NCBI GenBank assembly: GCA_043802425.1
Contig: JAZDLA010000044.1
Span: 1-24,325 of the forward strand
Length of the DNA: 24,325 nt
Source: JAGUYA01 sp043802425
GTDB taxonomy: Bacteria > Omnitrophota > Gorgyraeia > Gygaellales > Profunditerraquicolaceae
Direction of reading: 5' to 3'
A program made the position numbers and the translations under genes. Within the stretch, counting starts at the first letter, position 1. Each line of letters starts with the position of its first letter. Shown here one piece after another: positions 1 through 6,212 of this stretch. Under the pieces are notes generated by a model. It made no database searches, was not told where the DNA came from, and worked only from the letters and a program-made list of their open reading frames with translations.

Positions 1-150
1 CAGGGCGTAGAAATGGTTATGCCCGGAGATAACGTAGAATTGGAAATAGAATTGATTATACCCATCGCCATGGAAAAGGAATCGCGTTTTGCTATCCGCG
101 AAGGCGGACGCACTGTAGGCGCAGGTGTGGTTACTGAAATCATTGCCTAA
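1..150 (+). CDS. tuf: Elongation factor Tu, C-terminal end (partial)
   Basis: The window opens inside this gene; the visible 49 codons in frame 1 end at TAA 148-150. The peptide contains MPGDNVELEIELIIPIAME and later FAIREGGRTVGAGVVTEI, which is the final beta-barrel (domain 3) of bacterial EF-Tu, the GTPase that delivers aminoacyl-tRNA to the ribosome. The GTPase domain lies upstream of the window. Position directly before rpsJ is the usual str to S10 operon junction. No terminator-like hairpin separates it from rpsJ, so read-through into the S10 cluster is likely. Confidence 0.96.
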   Translation, partial: QGVEMVMPGDNVELEIELIIPIAMEKESRFAIREGGRTVGAGVVTEIIA

Positions 151-202
151 ACATCGCACTGATTTAGCCTGCAAGCGAGAAGCTTAGGAGATTTACAATA
201 GC

Positions 203-508
203 ATGAACATGCAAAAGATTCGCATAAAACTTAAAGCTTACGACCATCGTCTCTTGGATCAGGCGGTAGAAGAAATTGTGGAGACCGTAAAAAGAACAGG
301 CGCAAAAATTTCCGGGCCGGTGCCGCTGCCTACAAAAAGGGAGATTTATACGGTATTGCGTTCTCCGGTAATCGATAAGAAATCGCGCGAACAATTTGAG
401 TTAACCACACACAAACGCCTTATCGATATATTTGAACCTACATCCAAAACGATTGACTCGTTAAGAAAATTAAATCTGCCTGCAGGCGTTGACGTAGAAA
501 TCAAATAA
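203..508 (+). CDS. rpsJ: 30S ribosomal protein S10
   Basis: 101 aa, the family's usual length. RIKLKAYDHRLLDQAVEEIV and the later THKRLIDIFEPT stretch are classic S10; the protein sits in the 30S head and, as NusE, in antitermination complexes. The start at ATG 203 is favoured by TTAGGAG at 184-190 (12 nt spacing); a second ATG at 209 is possible but more distant. It is the first gene of the S10 operon, 52 nt after tuf, and is followed by an unusually long 168-nt spacer before rplC. Confidence 0.98.
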   Translation: MNMQKIRIKLKAYDHRLLDQAVEEIVETVKRTGAKISGPVPLPTKREIYTVLRSPVIDKKSREQFELTTHKRLIDIFEPTSKTIDSLRKLNLPAGVDVEIK

Positions 509-523
509 GTGAGGACATAAGTC

Positions 524-658
524 ATGGAGCCCTATATTATTAAAATTGATGTAAGCGACATAACTTATCAGTCCGAACTTATCCCCCCTTCTTGCTTTCG
601 CAAGAAAGCAGGGGGGATTAATTCGCCCAAACAACTTACGTTCATTATCATTCCGTAA
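524..658 (+). CDS. Possible 44-codon small ORF in the rpsJ-rplC spacer
   Basis: An open frame of 44 codons starts at ATG 524, eight bases after a GAGGA Shine-Dalgarno at 511-515, and stops at TAA 656-658, 18 nt before the rplC ATG. The peptide begins MEPYIIKIDVSDITYQ and ends LTFIIIP. I recognise no family. It runs through the palindromic repeat at 581-666, so part of its coding content is repeat DNA. It could be a leader peptide coupling translation from rpsJ to rplC, the remains of the original ribosome-binding site of rplC, or chance. Only the good ribosome-binding site supports it. Confidence 0.25.
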   Translation: MEPYIIKIDVSDITYQSELIPPSCFRKKAGGINSPKQLTFIIIP

Positions 659-666
659 GTTGTGGG
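581..666 (-). repeat. Composite palindromic repeat, copy 1 (rpsJ-rplC spacer)
   Basis: Two hairpins lie in tandem. The first has ATCCCCCC (581-588) pairing with GGGGGGAT (611-618) and, past a TTCT bulge, TGCTTTC (593-599) pairing with GAAAGCA (604-610), capped by a GCAA (GNRA) tetraloop. The second has CAACTTACG (632-640) pairing with CGTAAGTTG (654-662), extended by CCCA/TGGG past an AA bulge. No T-run follows, so an intrinsic terminator is unlikely. Read on the minus strand, it aligns with the element at 5809-5870: CTTACGGAA, six variable bases, TGAACGTAAG, a GGCxGAATT linker, then an ATCC...GGAT hairpin. I infer a dispersed REP- or MITE-like repeat; it also lies where rplC would need its ribosome-binding site. 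Confidence 0.7.
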
Positions 667-676
667 CTCATTAAAA

Positions 677-1336
677 ATGAGTGGAATATTAGGTAAAAAA
701 ATAGGTATGACCCAAGTTTATACCGGGGATGGCAAAAGGCTCGTGCCGGTTACGGCTATTGAGGCAGGGCCATGCCCTATATTGGCTGTAAAAGATAAGC
801 ATATTCAGCTGGGATTTGATTCTGTCCGCGAAAACCGTCTCAAGAAGCCGATTGCAAAATATTTTGCTAAACTTAATATTCTACCTAAGAAAATAATCAG
901 GGAAGTTTCAAAAGAGGCGCAGAAAGAATATAAAGTCGGCGAGGAAGTGAAAGTAGACTTATTTAAAGCAGGTGATTTTGTAGATATAACCGGTACTTCG
1001 TTGGGCAAAGGTTTTCAGGGCGGGATGAAACGCTGGCATTGGAAGGGCGGCCCTCAGACCCATGGATCTACCAGTCACCGTCGGGTAGGTTCAATCGGAT
1101 CGAGTACTACCCCGGGCCGTGTTTTTAAGGGGCGTCATATGCCTGGGCGTATGGGTGGCTCTCGCGCTACTTTACAGAATCTAAAAGTAGTTAAGGTTGA
1201 TCTGGAGAATAACCTTTTATTGATAAAAGGCGCAGTTCCGGGGTATAAAAGCAGTTATCTGCTTATTAGTAAAGCAAAAAAGAGAAAAGCGCAAGATAAT
1301 AAACCAGAGGCCAAAAAAACAGAAACTAAGAAATAA
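677..1336 (+). CDS. rplC: 50S ribosomal protein L3
   Basis: 219 aa from ATG 677. The start is chosen because the family begins with a short residue run before GxxGKKxGMT; here MSGILGKKIGMTQVYTGDG follows directly. An in-frame GTG at 662 would add MGSLK with no support. The loop TPGRVFKGRHMPGRMGG, which reaches toward the peptidyl-transferase centre, is intact. The C-terminus (about the last 20 residues) is a lysine-rich tail. No Shine-Dalgarno is visible upstream: the space is taken by the 3' arm of a palindromic repeat. rplD follows after 2 nt. Confidence 0.97.
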   Translation: MSGILGKKIGMTQVYTGDGKRLVPVTAIEAGPCPILAVKDKHIQLGFDSVRENRLKKPIAKYFAKLNILPKKIIREVSKEAQKEYKVGEEVKVDLFKAGDFVDITGTSLGKGFQGGMKRWHWKGGPQTHGSTSHRRVGSIGSSTTPGRVFKGRHMPGRMGGSRATLQNLKVVKVDLENNLLLIKGAVPGYKSSYLLISKAKKRKAQDNKPEAKKTETKK

Positions 1337-1338
1337 AG

Positions 1339-2010
1339 ATGAATGTAGTTACTTTACCTATATATAATAGCGAAGGCAAAGAAATAGAGTCCTTAAAACT
1401 TGACCCTGCTGTTTTTGATGGGGAAGTTAATTCCGGCGTAATATACCAGGCTGTAGTAGCTTACCGGGCAGCACAGAGAAAAGGATTAGCCTCTACCAAG
1501 ACTATGGGCGAGGTATCCGGTGGCGGGCGTAAACCCTGGAAGCAGAAAGGCACGGGGCGCGCCAGAGTCGGTTCTATCCGTTCGCCGCTGTGGCGGCATG
1601 GCGGGGTCATCTTTGGCCCTCACCCCAGAGATTTTTCTTATACGCTACCGGCAAAAATCAGGAGCTTGGCATTAAAATCCAGCTTAAACCAAAAGGTCAA
1701 CGAAAACGGTTTTATTATCTTAGATAGCCTGAAATTAGAAAAACCAAAAACTAAAGATGCAGTGAAAATATTTGCGCATTTAAAGATAAATTCGAGAATA
1801 AAAAATAAAAATGGGACAAAGACAAAACTAGTAAAGGTGCTTTTATTATTGGATAAGATGGAGAAAAATATAAAACTGGCTTTACGCAATGTCGCCTTTC
1901 TCAGCATTAATCGCGCACAGGATACTCATGCCTACGAAGTCTTAGCAGCGAATAAATTAATCATTACTAAAGAGGGCTTGCGTGAATTAACCGCAAGGCT
2001 TAAAAAATGA
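1339..2010 (+). CDS. rplD: 50S ribosomal protein L4
   Basis: 223 aa. The conserved core GGGRKPWKQKGTGRARVGS followed by SPLWRHGGVIFGPHPRDFS is the L4 exit-tunnel loop region. The C-terminal half keeps the EVLAANKLIITKEGL pattern. A short lysine/asparagine-rich stretch (roughly residues 150-167) makes the middle slightly longer than in E. coli. In E. coli L4 represses its own operon; whether it does so here cannot be judged. The gene starts 2 nt after rplC and its stop overlaps the rplW start (ATGA at 2007-2010). Confidence 0.97.
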   Translation: MNVVTLPIYNSEGKEIESLKLDPAVFDGEVNSGVIYQAVVAYRAAQRKGLASTKTMGEVSGGGRKPWKQKGTGRARVGSIRSPLWRHGGVIFGPHPRDFSYTLPAKIRSLALKSSLNQKVNENGFIILDSLKLEKPKTKDAVKIFAHLKINSRIKNKNGTKTKLVKVLLLLDKMEKNIKLALRNVAFLSINRAQDTHAYEVLAANKLIITKEGLRELTARLKK

Positions 2011-2285
2011 TTTATTCTTGCGAAATAATCAAGGCTTTATTAAAAACAGAGAAATCCACTCTGCACGAGCCACAAAACCAGTATCTTTTCCTAGTAGATA
2101 AGACAGCGAATAAAATCCAGATTAAGAGCGCTGTAGAAGAAATATATAAGGTAAAGGTAAAAGCTGTAAATACGCTGATATCCTGCGGAAAATTAAAAAA
2201 GGTAAGGTACCAATTGGGCAGGACGCCGGATTTTAAGAAGGCGATAGTTACTTTAAGAAAAGGCCAGAAAATCACCACGGCTTAA
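2007..2285 (+). CDS. rplW: 50S ribosomal protein L23
   Basis: 92 aa, normal length. The KTEKSTLHEPQNQYLFLVD and KVKAVNTLISCGKLKKVR segments match L23, the tunnel-exit protein that docks trigger factor and SRP. It is translationally coupled to rplD through a 4-nt overlap, ends with a double stop (TAATAA, 2283-2288), and is followed by a 75-nt repeat-filled spacer. Confidence 0.95.
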   Translation: MIYSCEIIKALLKTEKSTLHEPQNQYLFLVDKTANKIQIKSAVEEIYKVKVKAVNTLISCGKLKKVRYQLGRTPDFKKAIVTLRKGQKITTA

Positions 2286-2290
2286 TAATT

Positions 2291-2358
2291 GGTGTTAGGT
2301 GTTGGGTTTTAGGTATCATGTGAGATCTAAGACCAAAAACCTAAAACTAAGAACCTAA
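2291..2358 (+). repeat. Imperfect inverted repeat of TTAGGT/ACCTAA motifs between rplW and rplB
   Basis: The left arm has TTAGGT (2295-2300) and TTTTAGGT (2307-2314). The right arm has ACCTAAAA (2339-2346) and ACCTAA (2353-2358). Together they form a roughly 20-bp stem with a partly mismatched middle and a 24-nt loop; extra CCAAAAA/TTAGG-like iterations surround it. The right arm runs to within two bases of the rplB start codon and leaves no Shine-Dalgarno. There is no T-tract, so it is not a convincing terminator. It could be a degenerate repeat insertion or a hairpin controlling rplB translation. Confidence 0.6.
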
Positions 2359-2360
2359 AA

Positions 2361-3194
2361 ATGGGAATAAGAAAATTCAAACCTACAACACCTTCAAGGC
2401 GCTGGATGAGCGGTAATGACTTTACCGAAATCACCAAGGATAAGCCCGAAAAGTCATTACTCGTTCCCCTAAAGAAAACCGGTGGAAGAAACGTCTACGG
2501 TCGCATAACTGTCAGACACCAGGGGGGCGGACATAAAAGGATGTTGCGCCTTATCGATTTTAAAAGAGATCTACTTGAAATTCCGGCAAAGGTAATTGCT
2601 ATTGAGTATGATCCGAATCGCACATCCAGAATAGCCCTGGTTGAGTACCCGAATAAAGAAAAAAGATATATTTTAAGCCCTCAAGGGTTAAAAGTAGGCG
2701 AAGAAGTCGTTGCCTCCAACCAGAAGAATACAGAAGTCAAGAATGGTAATTGCCTGCCCTTAAGGCATATTCCATCGGGCACCATGATCCATAATATTGA
2801 ACTGGTTAAGGGAAACGGCGGACAGATTGTCAGAAGCGCTGGCTCATCCGCCCTAATTATGGCTAAAGAGCAAGAACTGGCCCACGTAAAACTCCCTTCA
2901 GGTGAAATACGGCTAATAGACATAGATTGTCACGCCACCATAGGTCAGGTGAGTAATATAGAACATGAGGCTATCAGCTATGGCAAGGCCGGAAGGATGC
3001 GCTGGAGAGGCATTAGGCCTACGGTAAGGGGCCTGGCGATGAACCCCGTAGACCATCCTCATGGCGGTGGCGAAGGAAAGTCCGGGCAGGGTAATCCGCA
3101 TCCGGTAACGCCCTGGGGTAAACCCACTAAAGGTTATAAAACCAGAAAGAAAAATAAGTATTCAAATAAATTTATTATTAAACGAAGGAAGTAA
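2361..3194 (+). CDS. rplB: 50S ribosomal protein L2
   Basis: 277 aa. The start region (GIRKFKPTTPSRRWMS) and the C-terminal NPVDHPHGGGEG motif, with the functionally important histidine around residue 232, are diagnostic of L2, a primary 23S binder near the peptidyl-transferase centre. GRNVYGRITVRHQGGGHKR (about residues 42-60) is the conserved RNA-binding N-domain. No Shine-Dalgarno is visible before ATG 2361 because an inverted repeat fills the spacer. rpsS follows after 3 nt. Confidence 0.98.
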   Translation: MGIRKFKPTTPSRRWMSGNDFTEITKDKPEKSLLVPLKKTGGRNVYGRITVRHQGGGHKRMLRLIDFKRDLLEIPAKVIAIEYDPNRTSRIALVEYPNKEKRYILSPQGLKVGEEVVASNQKNTEVKNGNCLPLRHIPSGTMIHNIELVKGNGGQIVRSAGSSALIMAKEQELAHVKLPSGEIRLIDIDCHATIGQVSNIEHEAISYGKAGRMRWRGIRPTVRGLAMNPVDHPHGGGEGKSGQGNPHPVTPWGKPTKGYKTRKKNKYSNKFIIKRRK

Positions 3195-3197
3195 CCT

Positions 3198-3485
3198 ATG
3201 CCGCGATCATTAAAAAAAGGTCCTTTTGTAGAAGAGAGATTAATGAAGAAAGTGGAACGCCTAAGGCGTTCAGGCGTGCGTCAGGCGGTAAAAACCTGGT
3301 CCAGGCGTTCCACCATTATACCGGATTTTGTAGGATTGACCTTTGCCATCCATGATGGTAGAAAGCACGTACCGGTTTTTATCACTGAGAATATGGTCGG
3401 CCACAAATTAGGGGAATTTGCCCCTAGCCGGATATTCCGTAAACACGGCGGCGTAAAAGCCAAGAAGGCCGTAGAAAAAACTTAA
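3198..3485 (+). CDS. rpsS: 30S ribosomal protein S19
   Basis: 95 aa, standard length. MPRSLKKGPFVEERLMKKV at the start and VGHKLGEFAPSRIFRKHGG near the end are unmistakable S19, a 30S head protein contacting S13 and the A-site region. GAAGGAAG at 3183-3190, inside the rplB tail, provides the Shine-Dalgarno. It is spaced 8 nt from rplV. Confidence 0.98.
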   Translation: MPRSLKKGPFVEERLMKKVERLRRSGVRQAVKTWSRRSTIIPDFVGLTFAIHDGRKHVPVFITENMVGHKLGEFAPSRIFRKHGGVKAKKAVEKT

Positions 3486-3493
3486 GGTAAAAA

Positions 3494-3829
3494 ATGATAG
3501 CCCAGGCAAAGGCAAAATTTATCAGGATTTCACCTACTAAGGTAAGGCAGGTGATAGATCTTATGCGCAATAAAGATGTGCTCCAGGCGCAGGCATTGCT
3601 TTCTAATTTAAACAAGAGACCGCGTGAATTCTTGATTAAAATATTAAATCAGGCTATAGCTAATGCTAAAGTCAAAGGTTTTAGCCCTGATAATTTATAT
3701 ATATCCCGGATAATCTGCGATGGGGGTCCGAGCTGGAAAAGATTTAAGGCTGCGGCTTTTGGCAGGGCAGCAGCTATAAAAAAAAGAACTGCACATATTA
3801 CCATAGAGCTAGAAGTAAAAGCGTATTAG
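3494..3829 (+). CDS. rplV: 50S ribosomal protein L22
   Basis: 111 aa. ISPTKVRQVIDLMRNKDV (from residue 12) and the C-terminal AFGRAAAIKKRTAHITIEL match L22, whose extended hairpin lines the exit tunnel and forms part of the macrolide-relevant constriction. The hairpin region reads PSWKRFKAAAFGRAAAI. A TAAGG Shine-Dalgarno overlaps the rpsS stop. rpsC begins 8 nt later. Confidence 0.97.
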   Translation: MIAQAKAKFIRISPTKVRQVIDLMRNKDVLQAQALLSNLNKRPREFLIKILNQAIANAKVKGFSPDNLYISRIICDGGPSWKRFKAAAFGRAAAIKKRTAHITIELEVKAY

Positions 3830-3836
3830 GAGAAAT

Positions 3837-4505
3837 ATGGGACAAAAAGTTAGTCCGTTATTATTGAGAATGGGCTTTATCAGAACCTGGCACAGCAGGT
3901 GGTTTGCCAAGCACGGCGATTTTGCCAAGTTCATCGAAGAAGATTACCGGGTCAGAAAGTTTATAAAAACTAAATTTAAACAAGCAGCTATTTCTAAAAT
4001 TATTATAGAGAGGCTAGCGGAGCGGGTCAAAATCAGAATATTCAGCGCTAGGCCCGGTATAATCATCGGCCGTCACGGTGCAGATATCGAACGCTTAAGG
4101 GAAGACTTAAATGGCTTGGTGAAAAAAGAATTATCCATCGATATAGAAGAGGTGAAGAATCCGGCCCTGGATGCCCAATTAGTAGCAGAGAACGTGGCAT
4201 TGCAGCTTGAGAAAAGGATTGCTTTCCGTCGGGCAGTAAAACGCGCCATAGAACAAACAATGAGCGCAGGCGCAGGGGGCATAAAAATATCCTGTGCCGG
4301 AAGATTAGGTGGTGCAGAAATGTCCCGTACGGAAAACTATAAGCAGGGTAAAATTCCTCTGTCTACGTTCCGCGCAGACATAGATTACGGCTTCGCAGAG
4401 TGTTTGGCTGCCTACGGTTTAATCGGAGTTAAAGTTTGGCTTTATAAGGGAGACATCCTGATCGAAAAGGCTATCAAAAAAACTTCTAACCAGACGTCAG
4501 GATAA
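3837..4505 (+). CDS. rpsC: 30S ribosomal protein S3
   Basis: 222 aa. The type-II KH domain has its GIIIGRHG loop at residues 74-81; the C-terminal domain contains GRLGGAEMSRTE and the FRADIDYGFAE stretch typical of S3, which forms part of the mRNA entry channel. The N-terminus is MGQKVSPLLLRMGF, where many bacteria have GQKVHPxGxRLG, a mild divergence. TAGGAG lies just upstream of ATG 3837. Confidence 0.98.
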   Translation: MGQKVSPLLLRMGFIRTWHSRWFAKHGDFAKFIEEDYRVRKFIKTKFKQAAISKIIIERLAERVKIRIFSARPGIIIGRHGADIERLREDLNGLVKKELSIDIEEVKNPALDAQLVAENVALQLEKRIAFRRAVKRAIEQTMSAGAGGIKISCAGRLGGAEMSRTENYKQGKIPLSTFRADIDYGFAECLAAYGLIGVKVWLYKGDILIEKAIKKTSNQTSG

Positions 4506-4522
4506 AATAGGGTAGGTGCAAA

Positions 4523-4939
4523 ATGCTGTTGATGCCTAAGAGGGTAAAATATCGTAAATCCCAAAAAGGGAGTAGGCGCGGAATAGCAACCAGAGGATGC
4601 AATCTGGCTTTTGGCGAATTTGGGCTAAAATCATTAGAGAACGGGTGGTTAAAAAATACGCAGATAGAATCAGTGCGCGTAATCCTGGCGCGTCAACTCC
4701 ATCAGGGAGGAAAGCTTTGGATCAGGCTATTTCCCGATAAATCCATAACCAAGAAACCGGCGGAAGTGCGCATGGGAAAGGGTAAAGGTGACCTTGACCA
4801 CTGGGTTGCGGTAATAAAAAGAGGGCGCATTTTATTTGAATTAGGGGGCGTGCAGGAAGAATTTGCGCGCAGGTGTTTCAGATTAGCGGCGTATAAGTTA
4901 CCCGTTAAAACAAAATTTATCTCGCGAATCCACAGATAA
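4523..4939 (+). CDS. rplP: 50S ribosomal protein L16
   Basis: 138 aa. MLLMPKRVKYRKSQKG matches the usual MLMPKR start with one additional leucine, so ATG 4523 is preferred over the internal ATG at 4532. FPDKSITKKPAEVRMGKGKG (about residues 70-90) is the conserved tRNA-facing segment of L16. GGTAGG precedes the start by about 8 nt. The 1-nt gap to rpmC suggests translational coupling. Confidence 0.97.
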   Translation: MLLMPKRVKYRKSQKGSRRGIATRGCNLAFGEFGLKSLENGWLKNTQIESVRVILARQLHQGGKLWIRLFPDKSITKKPAEVRMGKGKGDLDHWVAVIKRGRILFELGGVQEEFARRCFRLAAYKLPVKTKFISRIHR

Positions 4940-4940
4940 A

Positions 4941-5126
4941 ATGAAACCAGAAGACTTACGTAATCTCTCAAAAGGCGAATTATTACAAAAGGAAAAGGGC
5001 CTTAAGGAGGAATTGTTTAAACTTAATATGCAGCGTTATGGCGGGAGGGTAGAAAAACCGCATATGTTTTCTTTAATCAAAAGGGACATCGCCAGAATCC
5101 ATACAGTTTTAAATGAAAAAAAATAA
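4941..5126 (+). CDS. rpmC: 50S ribosomal protein L29
   Basis: 61 aa, normal for this two-helix protein at the exit-tunnel rim. KPEDLRNLSKGELLQKEKGL, then EELFKLNMQ and the IKRDIARIHTVLNEKK helix fit L29. It begins one base after the rplP stop with no independent Shine-Dalgarno, so expression probably depends on coupling to rplP. Confidence 0.94.
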   Translation: MKPEDLRNLSKGELLQKEKGLKEELFKLNMQRYGGRVEKPHMFSLIKRDIARIHTVLNEKK

Positions 5127-5155
5127 GATAGAGAAATTGAAAGGCGAAGGCGGAT

Positions 5156-5425
5156 ATGGGTAAAAGAAAAGAATTTACGGGTACAGTGATCAGCGACAGG
5201 ATGAAAAAGACCATCATCGTCAGGGTAATGCACATGAGCAGGCATCCAAAGTACGCTAAAATTATGAAGAGATACAATAAATTTAAAGTACACGACGAAA
5301 AGAATGCTGCCAAGATAAGCGATACTGTACGTATCGAAGAAACGCGGCCCATATCAAAGGATAAGCGTTTTCGTTTGATCGAAATCGTTAAAAAGGCAGA
5401 GGTAGCTACCAAGATCGAGGAGTAA
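5156..5425 (+). CDS. rpsQ: 30S ribosomal protein S17
   Basis: 89 aa. GKRKEFTGTVISDRMKKTII followed by HPKYAKIMKRYNKFKVHDE and the VRIEETRPISKDKRFRLIEI core is the OB-fold of S17, an early 16S binder. GAAGG at 5146-5150 serves ATG 5156. The gene follows rpmC after 29 nt and precedes rplN by 6 nt, the standard order. Confidence 0.97.
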   Translation: MGKRKEFTGTVISDRMKKTIIVRVMHMSRHPKYAKIMKRYNKFKVHDEKNAAKISDTVRIEETRPISKDKRFRLIEIVKKAEVATKIEE

Positions 5426-5431
5426 GGTACA

Positions 5432-5800
5432 ATGATTCAATTACGCAGTATTCTGGATGTTGCTGACAATACCGGCGCTAAGCGCGCTTCCTATATCCAG
5501 GCCTTAGGAAAGAAAAATTGTTTTTTTGCCGAAATCGGAGATATTATCAACGTGAACGTGAAGGAATCTTCTCCTGGCGCCATCATTAAAAAGGGAGAGG
5601 TCGCCAGGGCAGTTGTAGTAAGAACCAAAAATGCCATAAGGCGCGCGGACGGTTCTATATTAAGGTTTGACCGTAACGCTATTGTCTTTCTGGACCCACA
5701 GCTAAACCCGCGGGGTACACGCGTCTTTGGACCGGTAGCCAGAGAATTAAGGGAAAAGAACTTTACTAAAATTGTCTCATTAGCGCCAGAGGTTATTTAA
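5432..5800 (+). CDS. rplN: 50S ribosomal protein L14
   Basis: 122 aa, exactly the family length. VADNTGAK (residues 10-17) and the C-terminal RGTRVFGPVARELR block are the L14 signatures; it lies at the subunit interface and binds RsfS. The segment YIQALGKKNCFFAEIGD is a little less conserved than usual, with a cysteine and two phenylalanines where glycine/serine-rich loops are common. TAAGG precedes the start. Confidence 0.97.
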   Translation: MIQLRSILDVADNTGAKRASYIQALGKKNCFFAEIGDIINVNVKESSPGAIIKKGEVARAVVVRTKNAIRRADGSILRFDRNAIVFLDPQLNPRGTRVFGPVARELREKNFTKIVSLAPEVI

Positions 5801-5808
5801 ATGAAGAC

Positions 5809-5870
5809 CAAGCTTACGGAACGTAAGTGAACGTAAGCTTGATGGCTGAATTTATCCGCCGAAGGCGGAT
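5809..5870 (+). repeat. Composite palindromic repeat, copy 2 (rplN-rplX spacer)
   Basis: A perfect 10-bp stem joins CAAGCTTACG (5809-5818) and CGTAAGCTTG (5832-5841); the loop repeats GAACGTAAG, so the left arm has two alternative partners. After a 12-nt linker comes a second hairpin, ATCCGCC (5854-5860), GAA loop, GGCGGAT (5864-5870). The arrangement matches the reverse complement of 581-666: CTTACGGAA, six variable bases, TGAACGTAAG, a GGCxGAATT linker, an ATCC...GGAT hairpin. No T-run follows. It displaces any Shine-Dalgarno from rplX and makes this spacer 99 nt where neighbours have only a few bases. Confidence 0.72.
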
Positions 5871-5899
5871 TAACTTACACAAACAATATTGTTATAAAA

Positions 5900-6211
5900 A
5901 TGTTTAAGATAAAAAAAGGCGATACGGTAGAAGTAGTTAAAGGCAAGGATAGGGGCAAAAAGGCCAAGGTCTTAAGGGTTTTTCCCGCGCAGCATAAGGC
6001 TATAGTAGAAGGAATAAATTTAGCCAAGAAACATAAACGCAAAACACAACAGGACCAGCAGGGCGGGGTTGTTTCTATCGAGATGCCGCTTAACCTTTCT
6101 AACCTTATGCTTTTCTGTAAGAGTTGTAATCGCCGCGCCAGATCCGGATTCACCATTTTAAAAGACGCCACTAAATCCAGAATCTGCAGGCATTGTAAAG
6201 AGGTATTATAA
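5900..6211 (+). CDS. rplX: 50S ribosomal protein L24 (zinc-ribbon form)
   Basis: 103 aa. The KOW motif is at the N-terminus (IKKGDTVEVVKGKDRGKKAK). The C-terminal part carries CKSC and CRHC pairs, the zinc-ribbon variant found in many non-proteobacterial L24 proteins. L24 is an assembly initiator on 23S. No clear Shine-Dalgarno precedes ATG 5900; the upstream spacer is repeat DNA ending AATATTGTTATAAAA. rplE begins 1 nt after the stop. Confidence 0.97.
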   Translation: MFKIKKGDTVEVVKGKDRGKKAKVLRVFPAQHKAIVEGINLAKKHKRKTQQDQQGGVVSIEMPLNLSNLMLFCKSCNRRARSGFTILKDATKSRICRHCKEVL

Positions 6212-6212
6212 G

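Noticed and set aside
581..618. G-C-rich hairpin with GNRA loop as a transcription terminator after rpsJ
   Set aside because: The stem is strong but no T-run follows, and termination here would cut off the S10 operon. It is better explained as part of the composite repeat.
5842..5907. 21-codon ORF in the rplN-rplX spacer overlapping the rplX start
   Set aside because: It has no Shine-Dalgarno, is composed of repeat sequence, and its arginine run derives from the ATCCGCC/GGCGGAT palindrome; most likely chance.
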